From assembly GCA_013153515.1 (NCBI GenBank), contig JAADEI010000129.1, positions 1 to 32,413 of the forward strand: 32,413 nt of DNA, given 5' to 3'. Shown here piece after piece: positions 18,108 to 27,203 of the stretch (position 1 is its first letter; each line of letters opens with the position of its first letter). Both the position numbers and the translations under genes were made by a program. The DNA is from Chlorobiota bacterium. Its GTDB lineage: Bacteria; Bacteroidota; Bacteroidia; JAADEI01. The notes under the pieces are model-generated. The model was not told the DNA's origin. It saw only the letters and a list, made by a program, of their open reading frames with translations, and made no database searches.

Positions 18108-18764
18108 ATGGGTATGAGTAAGAGAAGTAATAAGCTTCCAATGTCGGTCCTTGAAGTTACTCTCTTGAAGACCAATGAATACAATCCACACTATGTGGTT
18201 ATTCTTGTCCAGCCCGACGAAAACATTTATCTTCCCATAATGATAGATGGGGCAGTGGCATATGCGATTGATGTAGCTCTAAAAAAGGTTGCTACAGCCA
18301 GACCTCTCACTCACGACCTGTTGAAAAACATACTTTCTGCTTATAATATCACTGTGAAAGAAGTGATTATAAGCGATTTTAAAGACAGTGTCTTTTATGC
18401 AACCATAGTTTGTGTTGACGAAAATGGGGAGGTTAAGGAGTTTGACTCTCGAGCTTCGGATGCCATTGCTATAGCCCTTAGAACAAATGCTCCGATTTAT
18501 GCTCACAGGTTCGTGCTTGACGAAGCAGGAATGGTAACCCAAACGGAAGAGAAGGAGAGTAGTTCTTCTGAGAAGAAGTCTTCCACGCCGGCAAAAGCCG
18601 AAAAAACCTCAAAAATAAATTTGGAGGACCTAACGCCTGAAAACATTAAGAATTTGTCTGATAAGGAGTTAAAAGCTCTGCTTGATGAAGCAGTGAAAAA
18701 AGAGATGTATGAAATAGCTGCTTTAATTCATGCAGAATTGGAGAGACGTCAACAGGACTCTTAG
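18108..18764 (+). CDS. Bifunctional nuclease (BFN/DUF151) family protein with C-terminal UVR-like motif
   Basis: ILVQPDENIYLPIMIDGAVAYAIDVALKK..RPLTHDLLKNIL, EFDSRASDAIAIALRTNAPIY; LSDKELKALLDEAVKKEMYEIAALIHAELERR. Confidence 0.93.
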   Translation: MGMSKRSNKLPMSVLEVTLLKTNEYNPHYVVILVQPDENIYLPIMIDGAVAYAIDVALKKVATARPLTHDLLKNILSAYNITVKEVIISDFKDSVFYATIVCVDENGEVKEFDSRASDAIAIALRTNAPIYAHRFVLDEAGMVTQTEEKESSSSEKKSSTPAKAEKTSKINLEDLTPENIKNLSDKELKALLDEAVKKEMYEIAALIHAELERRQQDS

Positions 18765-18767
18765 GAA

Positions 18768-20069
18768 ATGGATTGGACAGTAATTATCAGGGGCATATTG
18801 GGTATGGTTGTTCTAATTGGTATATCATATTTGCTCAGTGAGAACAGAAAAGCCATTAATTGGCGATTGGTCATCTGGGGCGTTGCCCTTCAATTAGTGC
18901 TTGCCGTGTTAATTCTGTATGTTCCCGGCGTTAGGGATGTTTTTGAGGCAATTTCATATTTTTTTGTGAAGATTCTTGATTTCTCTCACGAAGCAAGCGT
19001 GTTCCTGTTCGGTTCGCTTGTTACGGACATAGACACCTTTGGCTTTATTTTCGCTTTTCAAGTTCTTCCAACCATAATCTTTTTTGCGGCACTATCTGCA
19101 ATCCTGTATTACTTAGGAATTCTTCAAAGGGTTATATATGCCTTTGCGTGGCTAATGCAACGAACAATGAAACTATCCGGTGTGGAAAGCCTCACCGCAG
19201 CAGCAAACATATTTATCGGACAGACGGAAGCACCACTACTTGTTAGACCATATCTTGACAAGATGACCCGCTCTGAACTGTTTGTTATGATGAGTGGGGG
19301 AATGGCAACTATTGCGGGGGGGGTCTTGGCGGCTTATGTGGGATTCCTCGGGGGGCAGGACCCTGAATTAAGGCTTTTCTTTGCAACCCATCTTCTCACG
19401 GCATCTATCATTTCAGCCCCGGCAGCGATCGTAGCAGCTAAAATAATGGTTCCGGAAACCCAGGACACCGACAGGAAACTATTTGTTCCACCCAAACACA
19501 TTGGTTCAAACCTTCTGGATGCCATAACCAACGGGACAACAGACGGCTTACGACTGGCGGTAAACGTTGGGGCAATGCTCATAGCTTTCATCGCTCTGAT
19601 AGCAATGCTCAATTATGCCGTTAGCCACGGTCCCGGACAATGGTTTAACCTCAATGAATGGGTTCAAGAGTTCACGGAAGGACAGTATAAGGAGTTCAAC
19701 CTGCAATTTATCCTTGGCTTGTTGATGGCACCGGTGGCTTGGCTCCTCGGAGTCCATCCCAATGATTTAATCATTGTGGGGCAATTGCTTGGAGAAAAAA
19801 CAGTCCTCAATGAGTTCTATGCCTATGCTCAGCTTGGAGAATTAAAGGAGGCAGGGCTTTTTTCCAACACCCGCTCACTTCTGATAGCCACTTATGCCCT
19901 ATGTGGGTTTGCCAACTTCGCTTCAATTGGGATTCAAATTGGGGGCATAGGGGCTTTGATCCCTTCCAGAAGGAAAGAACTATCGCAGTTGGGCATTAAA
20001 GCAATGATTGCAGGAACAATAGCATCCTTTATGACCGCCATAATCGCCGGGGTGTTGTATGTTGTTTAA
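18768..20069 (+). CDS. nupC: NupC/CNT family nucleoside transporter
   Basis: FIGQTEAPLLVRPYLDKMTRSELFVMMSGGMATIAGGVLAAYVGFL, CGFANFASIGIQIGGIGALIPSRRKELSQLGIKAMIAGTIASFMTA. Confidence 0.95.
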   Translation: MDWTVIIRGILGMVVLIGISYLLSENRKAINWRLVIWGVALQLVLAVLILYVPGVRDVFEAISYFFVKILDFSHEASVFLFGSLVTDIDTFGFIFAFQVLPTIIFFAALSAILYYLGILQRVIYAFAWLMQRTMKLSGVESLTAAANIFIGQTEAPLLVRPYLDKMTRSELFVMMSGGMATIAGGVLAAYVGFLGGQDPELRLFFATHLLTASIISAPAAIVAAKIMVPETQDTDRKLFVPPKHIGSNLLDAITNGTTDGLRLAVNVGAMLIAFIALIAMLNYAVSHGPGQWFNLNEWVQEFTEGQYKEFNLQFILGLLMAPVAWLLGVHPNDLIIVGQLLGEKTVLNEFYAYAQLGELKEAGLFSNTRSLLIATYALCGFANFASIGIQIGGIGALIPSRRKELSQLGIKAMIAGTIASFMTAIIAGVLYVV

Positions 20070-20211
20070 TAACTTGATACATTGCACTGAGAACCTGAGG
20101 CAAAGTTTCAGCTATAAAGAGATTACTATTTGACACTCTTTCTTAGGAAATATGCTCAACTCTTGCCTATGCCTTCTTTGATAATTTGTTTCAGAATCTG
20201 TATATAGATCT

Positions 20212-20544
20212 TCAATTAAAAGGCATCATCTTCTTTATGTCAAATCCGGGAATTCCATCGGCTATATCACCAAGCTCGTCCTCAAAAATTTCTTGAATCT
20301 GTATGTGCAGTGTTTTTGTAGCATCATTAATTGTTTCCTTGATTATTTCAGAAAGTTGGTCATAGCTTAATTCTTTGGCTTTCTCTTCATCTATCTTGAG
20401 TTCCAATATCTCTCGCAATCCATTTATCTTCACATACACAATGCCGTTCTCACTACGCACTTCAATGACCAACTGCCTAACCCTTTCCTGAGCGTTCTTC
20501 AACCTCTTGGGTATTTCATTGAACTTTCCAAACAATCCAAACAT
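20212..20544 (-). CDS. YbaB/EbfC family nucleoid-associated protein
   Basis: MFGLFGKFNEIPKRLKNAQERV... and short acidic C-terminal half typical of YbaB. Start moved from TTG 20553 to ATG 20544. Confidence 0.82.
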   Translation of the reverse strand: MFGLFGKFNEIPKRLKNAQERVRQLVIEVRSENGIVYVKINGLREILELKIDEEKAKELSYDQLSEIIKETINDATKTLHIQIQEIFEDELGDIADGIPGFDIKKMMPFN

Positions 20545-20560
20545 AATAATCAATTTCTTG

Positions 20561-20568
20561 CAAAGATA
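20561..20568 (-). promoter_or_regulatory. -7 element TATCTTTG for the ybaB-like gene
   Basis: Plus-strand CAAAGATA, 16 nt before the ATG at 20544. Confidence 0.55.
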
Positions 20569-20621
20569 GTCTAAATTACATAATGGAGTTCACAAATTCC
20601 AAGTGGCATAATTTAGCATGC

Positions 20622-22808
20622 ATGAATCAGACACTGTTAATAAAAAGCAAATCACTACTTCTTTTAATACCCGCCATTAACATTGCTCAGGACACAATAG
20701 AGATTAAATTCACTGATGAGAAGTTAAAAGTAGATGGCGTTCTTTCTGAACAAGTATGGCAACAAACACCTTTCCACAACTCTTTCCATCTGAACTATCC
20801 AACTGATAGTGGATATGCCAGATACCAAACGTGGTTCGCCCTCGCATATAATCGCAATTTCCTTTATGTTGCCTTCAAATGTCAAGACTCCTCAACGGCA
20901 TATTTTGTTGCAGAGAACTTAAAGCGGGATTTCTCATTACGCAATACCGATGCCGTGCAAATCATTTTTAATCCCTCTGGAGACCAACAGTATGGCTTTG
21001 GTTTTGCGGTCAGCCCATATGGGTCCCAGCGGGAAGGCTTGATAGTCAATGGAGGGGCGTGGGGGCTTAGCACAGCGTGGGATAACAAATGGTTTTCGGC
21101 AGTTAGTAAAAACGATTCTTTCTGGTTCGTAGAAATGGCAATACCATTTAAGACCCTTCGCTATCGGGAGAGCGACACGCTGTGGAGAATCAATGCAGCA
21201 CGGGTTAACTGGAAAGTTCAGGAACGGTCAACATGGCAGCCAGTTCCCTATGTGCACAACATAAGCAACCTGCTATTCACTGGATTTCTTAAATGGGACA
21301 CGGCATTGCCACCTCAAGGTCTCAACCTGTCAGTGATCCCTTATGTCCAATCGGCATACACGGATAGCATTACCTTTTCAGCAGGGGGAGACCTTAAATT
21401 CATGATAACACCTTCCCTGACCCTTGATGCCACTATACTGCCCGACTTCTCTCAGGTTGAAGTGGACTGGCAAGTGCTTAACCTATCTCGCTTCTCGGTT
21501 TTCGTCCCTGAGAGACGACAGTTTTTCTTAGAGAACAGGGATTTGTTTTCTTCATTTGGACTTTGGGGAATAAACATTTTCTTCTCACGCACAGTGGGAA
21601 TGTATGAACTGGCACCCTATTGGTATGAACAAGTCCCTATCTGGGTTGGATTGAAACTAAGTGGTTCAGTAACTTCCTCAACAAGACTTGGAATAATGCT
21701 TGTCCAGACAGGTCCTAAGGAAATAAGCCTTTCTGATACCACAATCCGAATAAAGCCTTACACCCATGAAGTGTTCTCTATTCAACAAATGGCTAATAAA
21801 CCTTCGTTTTTCAGAATCCAATATGTTGGAAGACAGTCCTTTGAAAGATTTTCAGCCACAGAAGAAAATCACACCTTTGGCATTGAATACAATTTGAGAA
21901 CCAACAGCGACATTTGGCGGGGAACAGTGTTTTTCGCTATAACAAAAGACACCTATGTTCCGGATCAAGACAACTTCGCCACTGGATTCTATGTGAGATA
22001 CAGAACCAGAAAATGGATGTTTATGACCCAAAATGCTTATGTGGGCGACAACTTCGTGCCACGACTCGGATTCATCCCAAGACAATATCATCCTGATTCC
22101 ACCGGTCAACTCGTCAGAAAAGGATACTACAGTTCTTTTTTTCGTGGAGAAAGAACCTTCTATGGAAAAAAAATTAATCAAGCAATAGGGGCAGAGACTT
22201 CTATCTCAGCATTCACAAGCAACAACCAAGTGTGGCGAAAACTCATTAGTGCTGGCTATTCCATCAGACCCTTTAGGGGAGATAACATTTATTTCAATCT
22301 TGAATTAACCGAAGATTTGATTCCCTTCACTACATACATATATGGAATTACTCGTATTAGTCCCGGGACCTATCAGCAATGGCAAGGAAAAATAGGGTAT
22401 GAAACACCACCACAATTCAAACTCACATTGAAAACATCAGCGGGAACAGGCACCTATTACACTGGCACGCGAACAAGTTTTGAAACAACAGTGGGCTATC
22501 GGTTCGTGCCTTATGCAACAATTTCCACTACGCTGTGGCATGAACGAATAGTACTGGATGGTCGGATAATTCCTTTGTGGCTTGTCAGCCTTGATAATGT
22601 GATTACCTTCACTACCACCCTCTATTGGACAAACATTATCCAGTATAATACGCAGCTCAACAGGGCAACCTTCTTCAGTAGGTTCCAATGGCGTTTCGCC
22701 CCTATGTCCGATATTTTCCTTGTTTGGCGGGCGGACAAATGGCTGGATAACACCCAACCAATGCAAAATTCTTTTTACCTCAAATTGGTCTATTGGTTTA
22801 ATGTGTAA
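20622..22808 (+). CDS. DUF5916 outer-membrane protein with N-terminal CBM9-like domain
   Basis: IEIKFTDEKLKVDGVLSEQVWQQTPFHNSF..., FALAYNRNFLYVAFKCQDS, SFWFVEMAIPFKTLRYRESDTLWRINAARVNWK, PERRQFFLENRDLFSS. Start MNQTLLIKSKSLLLL (signal peptide) at 20622 preferred over 20583. Confidence 0.9.
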   Translation: MNQTLLIKSKSLLLLIPAINIAQDTIEIKFTDEKLKVDGVLSEQVWQQTPFHNSFHLNYPTDSGYARYQTWFALAYNRNFLYVAFKCQDSSTAYFVAENLKRDFSLRNTDAVQIIFNPSGDQQYGFGFAVSPYGSQREGLIVNGGAWGLSTAWDNKWFSAVSKNDSFWFVEMAIPFKTLRYRESDTLWRINAARVNWKVQERSTWQPVPYVHNISNLLFTGFLKWDTALPPQGLNLSVIPYVQSAYTDSITFSAGGDLKFMITPSLTLDATILPDFSQVEVDWQVLNLSRFSVFVPERRQFFLENRDLFSSFGLWGINIFFSRTVGMYELAPYWYEQVPIWVGLKLSGSVTSSTRLGIMLVQTGPKEISLSDTTIRIKPYTHEVFSIQQMANKPSFFRIQYVGRQSFERFSATEENHTFGIEYNLRTNSDIWRGTVFFAITKDTYVPDQDNFATGFYVRYRTRKWMFMTQNAYVGDNFVPRLGFIPRQYHPDSTGQLVRKGYYSSFFRGERTFYGKKINQAIGAETSISAFTSNNQVWRKLISAGYSIRPFRGDNIYFNLELTEDLIPFTTYIYGITRISPGTYQQWQGKIGYETPPQFKLTLKTSAGTGTYYTGTRTSFETTVGYRFVPYATISTTLWHERIVLDGRIIPLWLVSLDNVITFTTTLYWTNIIQYNTQLNRATFFSRFQWRFAPMSDIFLVWRADKWLDNTQPMQNSFYLKLVYWFNV

Positions 22809-22810
22809 TA

Positions 22811-23461
22811 ATGGCAACAAAACACATAGCAATTGAAGGGAACATAGCGGCGGGAAAGACCACACTCGCCCATTTGATAGCACCATATTGGAAAAACTCA
22901 ACACTTGCCCTTGAACCATTTGACAAAAATCCTTTTCTGAAACAGTTCTATAACGACCCAGACAAGTATGCCCTCGCCCTTGAATTGTCCTTTCTCGCCC
23001 TTCGTTATGAGCAACTAAGCAGGCTATTGCAACCTTCCCTGTTTGAAAAAGTAGTCATTAGTGACCACAGCCTTTTTAGGTCTTGGGTCTTCGCAGGCGT
23101 AACCCTTCCAGAATCAGAATTCGTACTTTTCGAACGGCTCTATAACACAATGATTAAAAGCCTAAAAAAACCAGATGTTATCATAAAAATTTCTGCACCT
23201 GTTGAAAGATATTTGAAACAAATCAAATATAGGAGTAGGTCATTTGAAACAGGAATTTCAACTGAATACTTGCAAAACATAGAAAAGCGATATACAGAAA
23301 TAATCAAGCAACTGGCAACCTTTATGCCAGTCATTGACTTCCAAATAGGTTGGGTAGATTTATTGAACACGCCCACTATAACAAAACGTCTCGTAGAAAT
23401 AGTAAAAGATGTCTTAAATTCAGAGAAACAGGGTTTAATTCCTGTTGTGGCAGAAAAATAA
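22811..23461 (+). CDS. Deoxynucleoside kinase (dNK family)
   Basis: IAIEGNIAAGKTTLAHLIA P-loop, LFRSWVFAG, PDVIIKISAPVERYLKQIKYRSRSFETGISTEYLQNIEKRY. Confidence 0.94.
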   Translation: MATKHIAIEGNIAAGKTTLAHLIAPYWKNSTLALEPFDKNPFLKQFYNDPDKYALALELSFLALRYEQLSRLLQPSLFEKVVISDHSLFRSWVFAGVTLPESEFVLFERLYNTMIKSLKKPDVIIKISAPVERYLKQIKYRSRSFETGISTEYLQNIEKRYTEIIKQLATFMPVIDFQIGWVDLLNTPTITKRLVEIVKDVLNSEKQGLIPVVAEK

Positions 23462-23487
23462 GCAGGTTAATCAAATATAAATTTTCG

Positions 23488-23495
23488 TATCTTTG
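23488..23495 (+). promoter_or_regulatory. -7 element TATCTTTG for the M43 protease gene
   Basis: Exact TAnnTTTG, 17 nt before ATG. Confidence 0.6.
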
Positions 23496-23512
23496 TTAAA
23501 AATCTTGTTATC

Positions 23513-26422
23513 ATGTATAAGGGGGGGATTTTTTCTTTCTTGGCTGTTGTTTTCTCATTGCTTAATCCTGTTATTGCTCAGAGAAACGTAGTGGGCTATG
23601 CAATGAAGCCATTGCCCACACTAACCTTGCCTAATAGCACACAAAACAATTCGTCTAACAGTCAGAGCAATTATGTTAGATGTGCCACTGATGAATATGA
23701 TGCTTGGAAAAGGTCTAATGACCCTCAGTTTGATGCTATGCGTCGCCAGTTCATTCAAGCATTTGATATGTGGCTTCAAAATATGGATTTGAGCAGGTTG
23801 CAACAAAATGTTGTCTATACGATCCCTGTTGTTGTTCACGTGGTCTATAATACACCTTCTCAAAATCCTACAGATGCCCAGATTCAGGCTATGATTGATG
23901 CAGTAAACAAAGACCTGCGTCGCTTAAATAGTGATACCTCAAACACACCAAGCGTGTGGAAATCCATTGCAGCAGACTTTCAAATTGAACTTTGCCTTGC
24001 ACAACAGGACCCCTGGGGTAATCCTACTACAGGCATAGAAAGGAGACAAACCTCTGTGTCTTCATTCTCAGCCAATAACAATGACATTAAATTTTTTAGT
24101 ACTGGGGGACTGGATGCGTGGGACCCTACAAGGTATTTCAACATATGGATCGGTCCTTTGGGCGGGGGACTATTGGGATATGCTGAATTCCCAAGTGGAA
24201 CAGTTATTACATCGTCTCACACTACCTATGGCGTTGTTGTTGAATATTGCACCGTCACTGGAACCTGTGCTCCCTACAACCTCTACAGAACACTTACTCA
24301 CGAAATAGGACATTGCCTTAATCTTTATCATATTTGGGGAGACGATTTTGGAGCATGTACAGGAGATGATCAATGTCAAGATACTCCTAACCAAGCACAA
24401 GAAACAACAGGATGTCCTACTTTCCCTCAAACGGATGCCTGCTCACCAACATACCCAGGAATCATGTTTATGAACTACATGGACTATTCAGATGATGCTT
24501 GCATGAACCTGTTCACTCAAGACCAGAAAGCCAGAGCCTTGGCAGTGGTTACAAATTTCCTTTTGCCTCTTCTCTCCTCTAATGCATGTCAACCACCTGC
24601 AACGAACCAACCTCCAGTGGCTAATTTCTACGGAATCCCGACAACCATATATGCCGGGCAGAGTGTTAATTTCTTTGACCAATCTCTTTATTCACCAACT
24701 TCATGGACTTGGTCATTTCCAGGTGGAACGCCGGCAACCTCAACAGCACAAAACCCCTCAAACATTGTCTATAATACTCCGGGAACATACGACGTAATAT
24801 TGGTAGCATGCAATGCCTTCGGCTGCGATACCATGACTAAACAGAATTATATCACTGTATTACCTATCCCTTCATGCGTTACTATTGCTAACATTGATAC
24901 ATTCCCAATAGATACACCAATCCTCTACGTTACCAACTGTGACGGAACAGGTCCCCTGTCCTATGTGTCCGGACACAACTGCTATCAAGACATTGGCAAG
25001 ATGGATTTCTTCTCTTCGTCATCCCTTTCTGGATTTAATTATATAACGGCGGTTGCAATAGCCTTCGGAGTTGGAAAAGATGGCGGCAATGGAAATTCTA
25101 TCAACGTTACAGTGTGGGACAGTAATAGGAATGTTCTTGCTTCAGTACCAGTTCCTTATAGTAAAATCAAGCAAGATGTTGACAGTGGCAGGGTGACAAT
25201 CGTACCGTTACCTAACCCAATTCCAATCCCACCGAACGGAGTGTATGCAGGCATTACATTTACCTATTCTTCGGGAGACACAGTAGCAATCCTTACTAAC
25301 AAACACAACAACTCACCGGCACCGGGAACCGCTTGGGAGATATGGTCGGATGGCTCATGGCACGTTTATGGGGATGCAACTAATTCTTGGGGACTCAATG
25401 TGTCCCACTACATCTGGTTGTTTGCCACATCCGGACTACCAAACGCTTCTTTTACGCCCATCAGAGACACCATCTGCGAAGGGGAAACGGTAACTTTTGA
25501 CGCCTCTGCTTCTTCAAATAGTTCGGAGTTCTATTGGTCATTGCCAGGGTCATCAATGCCTTCGGCACAGGGCGTAACAGTTGCCACATCCTATCCAAAT
25601 GCTGGAACCTACGACGTCCAGTTGGTTGTTGGTAATGCCTGTTTTGCGTATGATACTTTATTTGTACCTAATGCTATTATTGTCAATCCCAAACCAACAA
25701 TTTCCATTAACCCAGCAAACCCAGTTATTTGCACCGGGCAGAGCGTTACCCTCACCGCGTCAGGAGCACAATCCTACACATGGTCACCTTCCACTGGGCT
25801 GAACACAACCACTGGAAGCATGGTAGTGGCAAGCCCTTCCTCAACAACCACATATACTGTTGTCGGGACATCCGCCGAAGGATGCACTAACTTAGCATAT
25901 GTAACAGTCACGGTAACGGACCAATATCCTGTGCCTAACATACAGGTGATAAGTGATACATCCGTGCTTTGTGCCTCAGATACAATCATTTTAGATGCTT
26001 CCGGTTCTCAATTCGTGCAGAACTGGACATGGGACATTCCGGGTGTCGCTTCATCCACTTCAACAGATGCCATAGTGCCCGTGGTATTCCCATCTCAAGG
26101 CATATATACGGTAACTCTGACGGTAGAAAACGGTTGTGGAACAACACAGGACACCATAGTGCTAAACATTAAAGCATGCTATACTGGGATTGAAGATGCA
26201 AAAGAGAACCTAATAGTTACAACAATGCAAAACAAAGTGATTATCACAACATCACAACTATACCGACTTACCATAACGGACCCTGTGGGCAGGATGATTG
26301 CTGAAAGAGAACTTCCAGCAGGAAAACATTCCATTCAGTTGAGTCCGGGACTTTATTTTATCCAATTGACGGACAAGCAACTTAATCACACAACTATTAA
26401 AAAAGTATTACTTATGGAGTAA
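23513..26422 (+). CDS. Secreted M43 (pappalysin/cytophagalysin-like) metalloprotease with PKD domains and T9SS sorting domain
   Basis: HEIGHCLNLYH (24299-24331), Met-turn region MNYMDYSDDACMNLFT, PKD repeats (PTSWTWSFPGG..PGTYDVILVACN; PNAGTYDVQLVVGN; PSQGIYTVTLTVENGCG), C-terminal LYRLTITDPVGRMIAERELPAGKHSIQLSPGLYFIQLTDKQLNHTTIKKVLL. Confidence 0.95.
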   Translation: MYKGGIFSFLAVVFSLLNPVIAQRNVVGYAMKPLPTLTLPNSTQNNSSNSQSNYVRCATDEYDAWKRSNDPQFDAMRRQFIQAFDMWLQNMDLSRLQQNVVYTIPVVVHVVYNTPSQNPTDAQIQAMIDAVNKDLRRLNSDTSNTPSVWKSIAADFQIELCLAQQDPWGNPTTGIERRQTSVSSFSANNNDIKFFSTGGLDAWDPTRYFNIWIGPLGGGLLGYAEFPSGTVITSSHTTYGVVVEYCTVTGTCAPYNLYRTLTHEIGHCLNLYHIWGDDFGACTGDDQCQDTPNQAQETTGCPTFPQTDACSPTYPGIMFMNYMDYSDDACMNLFTQDQKARALAVVTNFLLPLLSSNACQPPATNQPPVANFYGIPTTIYAGQSVNFFDQSLYSPTSWTWSFPGGTPATSTAQNPSNIVYNTPGTYDVILVACNAFGCDTMTKQNYITVLPIPSCVTIANIDTFPIDTPILYVTNCDGTGPLSYVSGHNCYQDIGKMDFFSSSSLSGFNYITAVAIAFGVGKDGGNGNSINVTVWDSNRNVLASVPVPYSKIKQDVDSGRVTIVPLPNPIPIPPNGVYAGITFTYSSGDTVAILTNKHNNSPAPGTAWEIWSDGSWHVYGDATNSWGLNVSHYIWLFATSGLPNASFTPIRDTICEGETVTFDASASSNSSEFYWSLPGSSMPSAQGVTVATSYPNAGTYDVQLVVGNACFAYDTLFVPNAIIVNPKPTISINPANPVICTGQSVTLTASGAQSYTWSPSTGLNTTTGSMVVASPSSTTTYTVVGTSAEGCTNLAYVTVTVTDQYPVPNIQVISDTSVLCASDTIILDASGSQFVQNWTWDIPGVASSTSTDAIVPVVFPSQGIYTVTLTVENGCGTTQDTIVLNIKACYTGIEDAKENLIVTTMQNKVIITTSQLYRLTITDPVGRMIAERELPAGKHSIQLSPGLYFIQLTDKQLNHTTIKKVLLME

Positions 26423-26436
26423 TCGTGCAGAGCTTC

Positions 26437-26452
26437 TCTACCTTTCTACCTT
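26437..26452. repeat. Perfect two-copy 8-mer tandem (TCTACCTT)x2
   Basis: Direct reading of agcttctctacctttctaccttag. Confidence 0.6.
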
Positions 26453-26516
26453 AGAAACTTCAACTTGCTTTATATCGCAATTTATTTATATGCAATCTAA
26501 ACAAGCCCAACAATTA

Positions 26517-26524
26517 TATCTTTG
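26517..26524 (+). promoter_or_regulatory. -7 element TATCTTTG for the FA2H-like hydroxylase
   Basis: Exact TAnnTTTG located inside the predicted 26490 ORF, 13 nt before the ATG at 26538. Confidence 0.6.
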
Positions 26525-26537
26525 TCCCTTGAAAAAC

Positions 26538-27203
26538 ATGCGAACCATGACAACCGCAGTTAAAACAAACAGGATTCCGGAATACTTACGACCGAGGGCT
26601 CAGGGGGAATGCGAACTGCACAAGAATCCAACACTAAACAGGATTGCCCGAACACCTGTGTGGCTTCCTTGGGCTGTTTACCTGCCAATCATTGCCTTGA
26701 TAATTGGCTTCGCAATCTTTAAAGTTGGCGTAAGCATTTGGTCCGTGGCAGTCCTGTTCTTTGCAGGTTGGTTCACTTGGACCCTTACTGAATATGTGGT
26801 TCATCGGTTCCTCTACCACACAGAGACCAAATGGGAATGGTTACATAGGTTTCAAGACAGGGCTCATTATGTCCATCACAGGCACCCGAAGGACCCGCTT
26901 TGCCTCGCTATGCCACCGCTTGTAAGCATATTTGTTGCCGCTATTTTCTTCGCATTATTCCACTATCTCTTAGGCAACTTGTCCTATGCATTTTTTGCAG
27001 GCTTCGTCTTTGGATATCTGGTTTATCTATTTTTCCACTGGGCTCAGCACAGACTGCCTAAAAGGAGCGTTCCGAAGTTCTGGCATCCGCTCTGGGAACA
27101 TCATGTTATACACCATTATAAGGACCCAACCGTTAATTTTGGAGTGAGCACCCGATTGTGGGACGTGATGTTTGGAACATCGGATAAAAATGAGGAAAGA
27201 TGA
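26538..27203 (+). CDS. Fatty acid hydroxylase superfamily (FA2H/sterol desaturase-like) membrane protein
   Basis: Histidine boxes: EYVVHRFLYH, HYVHHRHPKDP, HWAQHRLPKR, WEHHVIHHYKDPTVNFGVSTRLWDVMFGT; several TM segments. Confidence 0.92.
   Translation: MRTMTTAVKTNRIPEYLRPRAQGECELHKNPTLNRIARTPVWLPWAVYLPIIALIIGFAIFKVGVSIWSVAVLFFAGWFTWTLTEYVVHRFLYHTETKWEWLHRFQDRAHYVHHRHPKDPLCLAMPPLVSIFVAAIFFALFHYLLGNLSYAFFAGFVFGYLVYLFFHWAQHRLPKRSVPKFWHPLWEHHVIHHYKDPTVNFGVSTRLWDVMFGTSDKNEER

Noticed and set aside
20070-20211. Possible small RNA or bidirectional terminator between nupC and the ybaB-like gene
   Set aside because: Only weak imperfect stems (AAAGAG/CTCTTT) without T tracts; no recognised ncRNA family.
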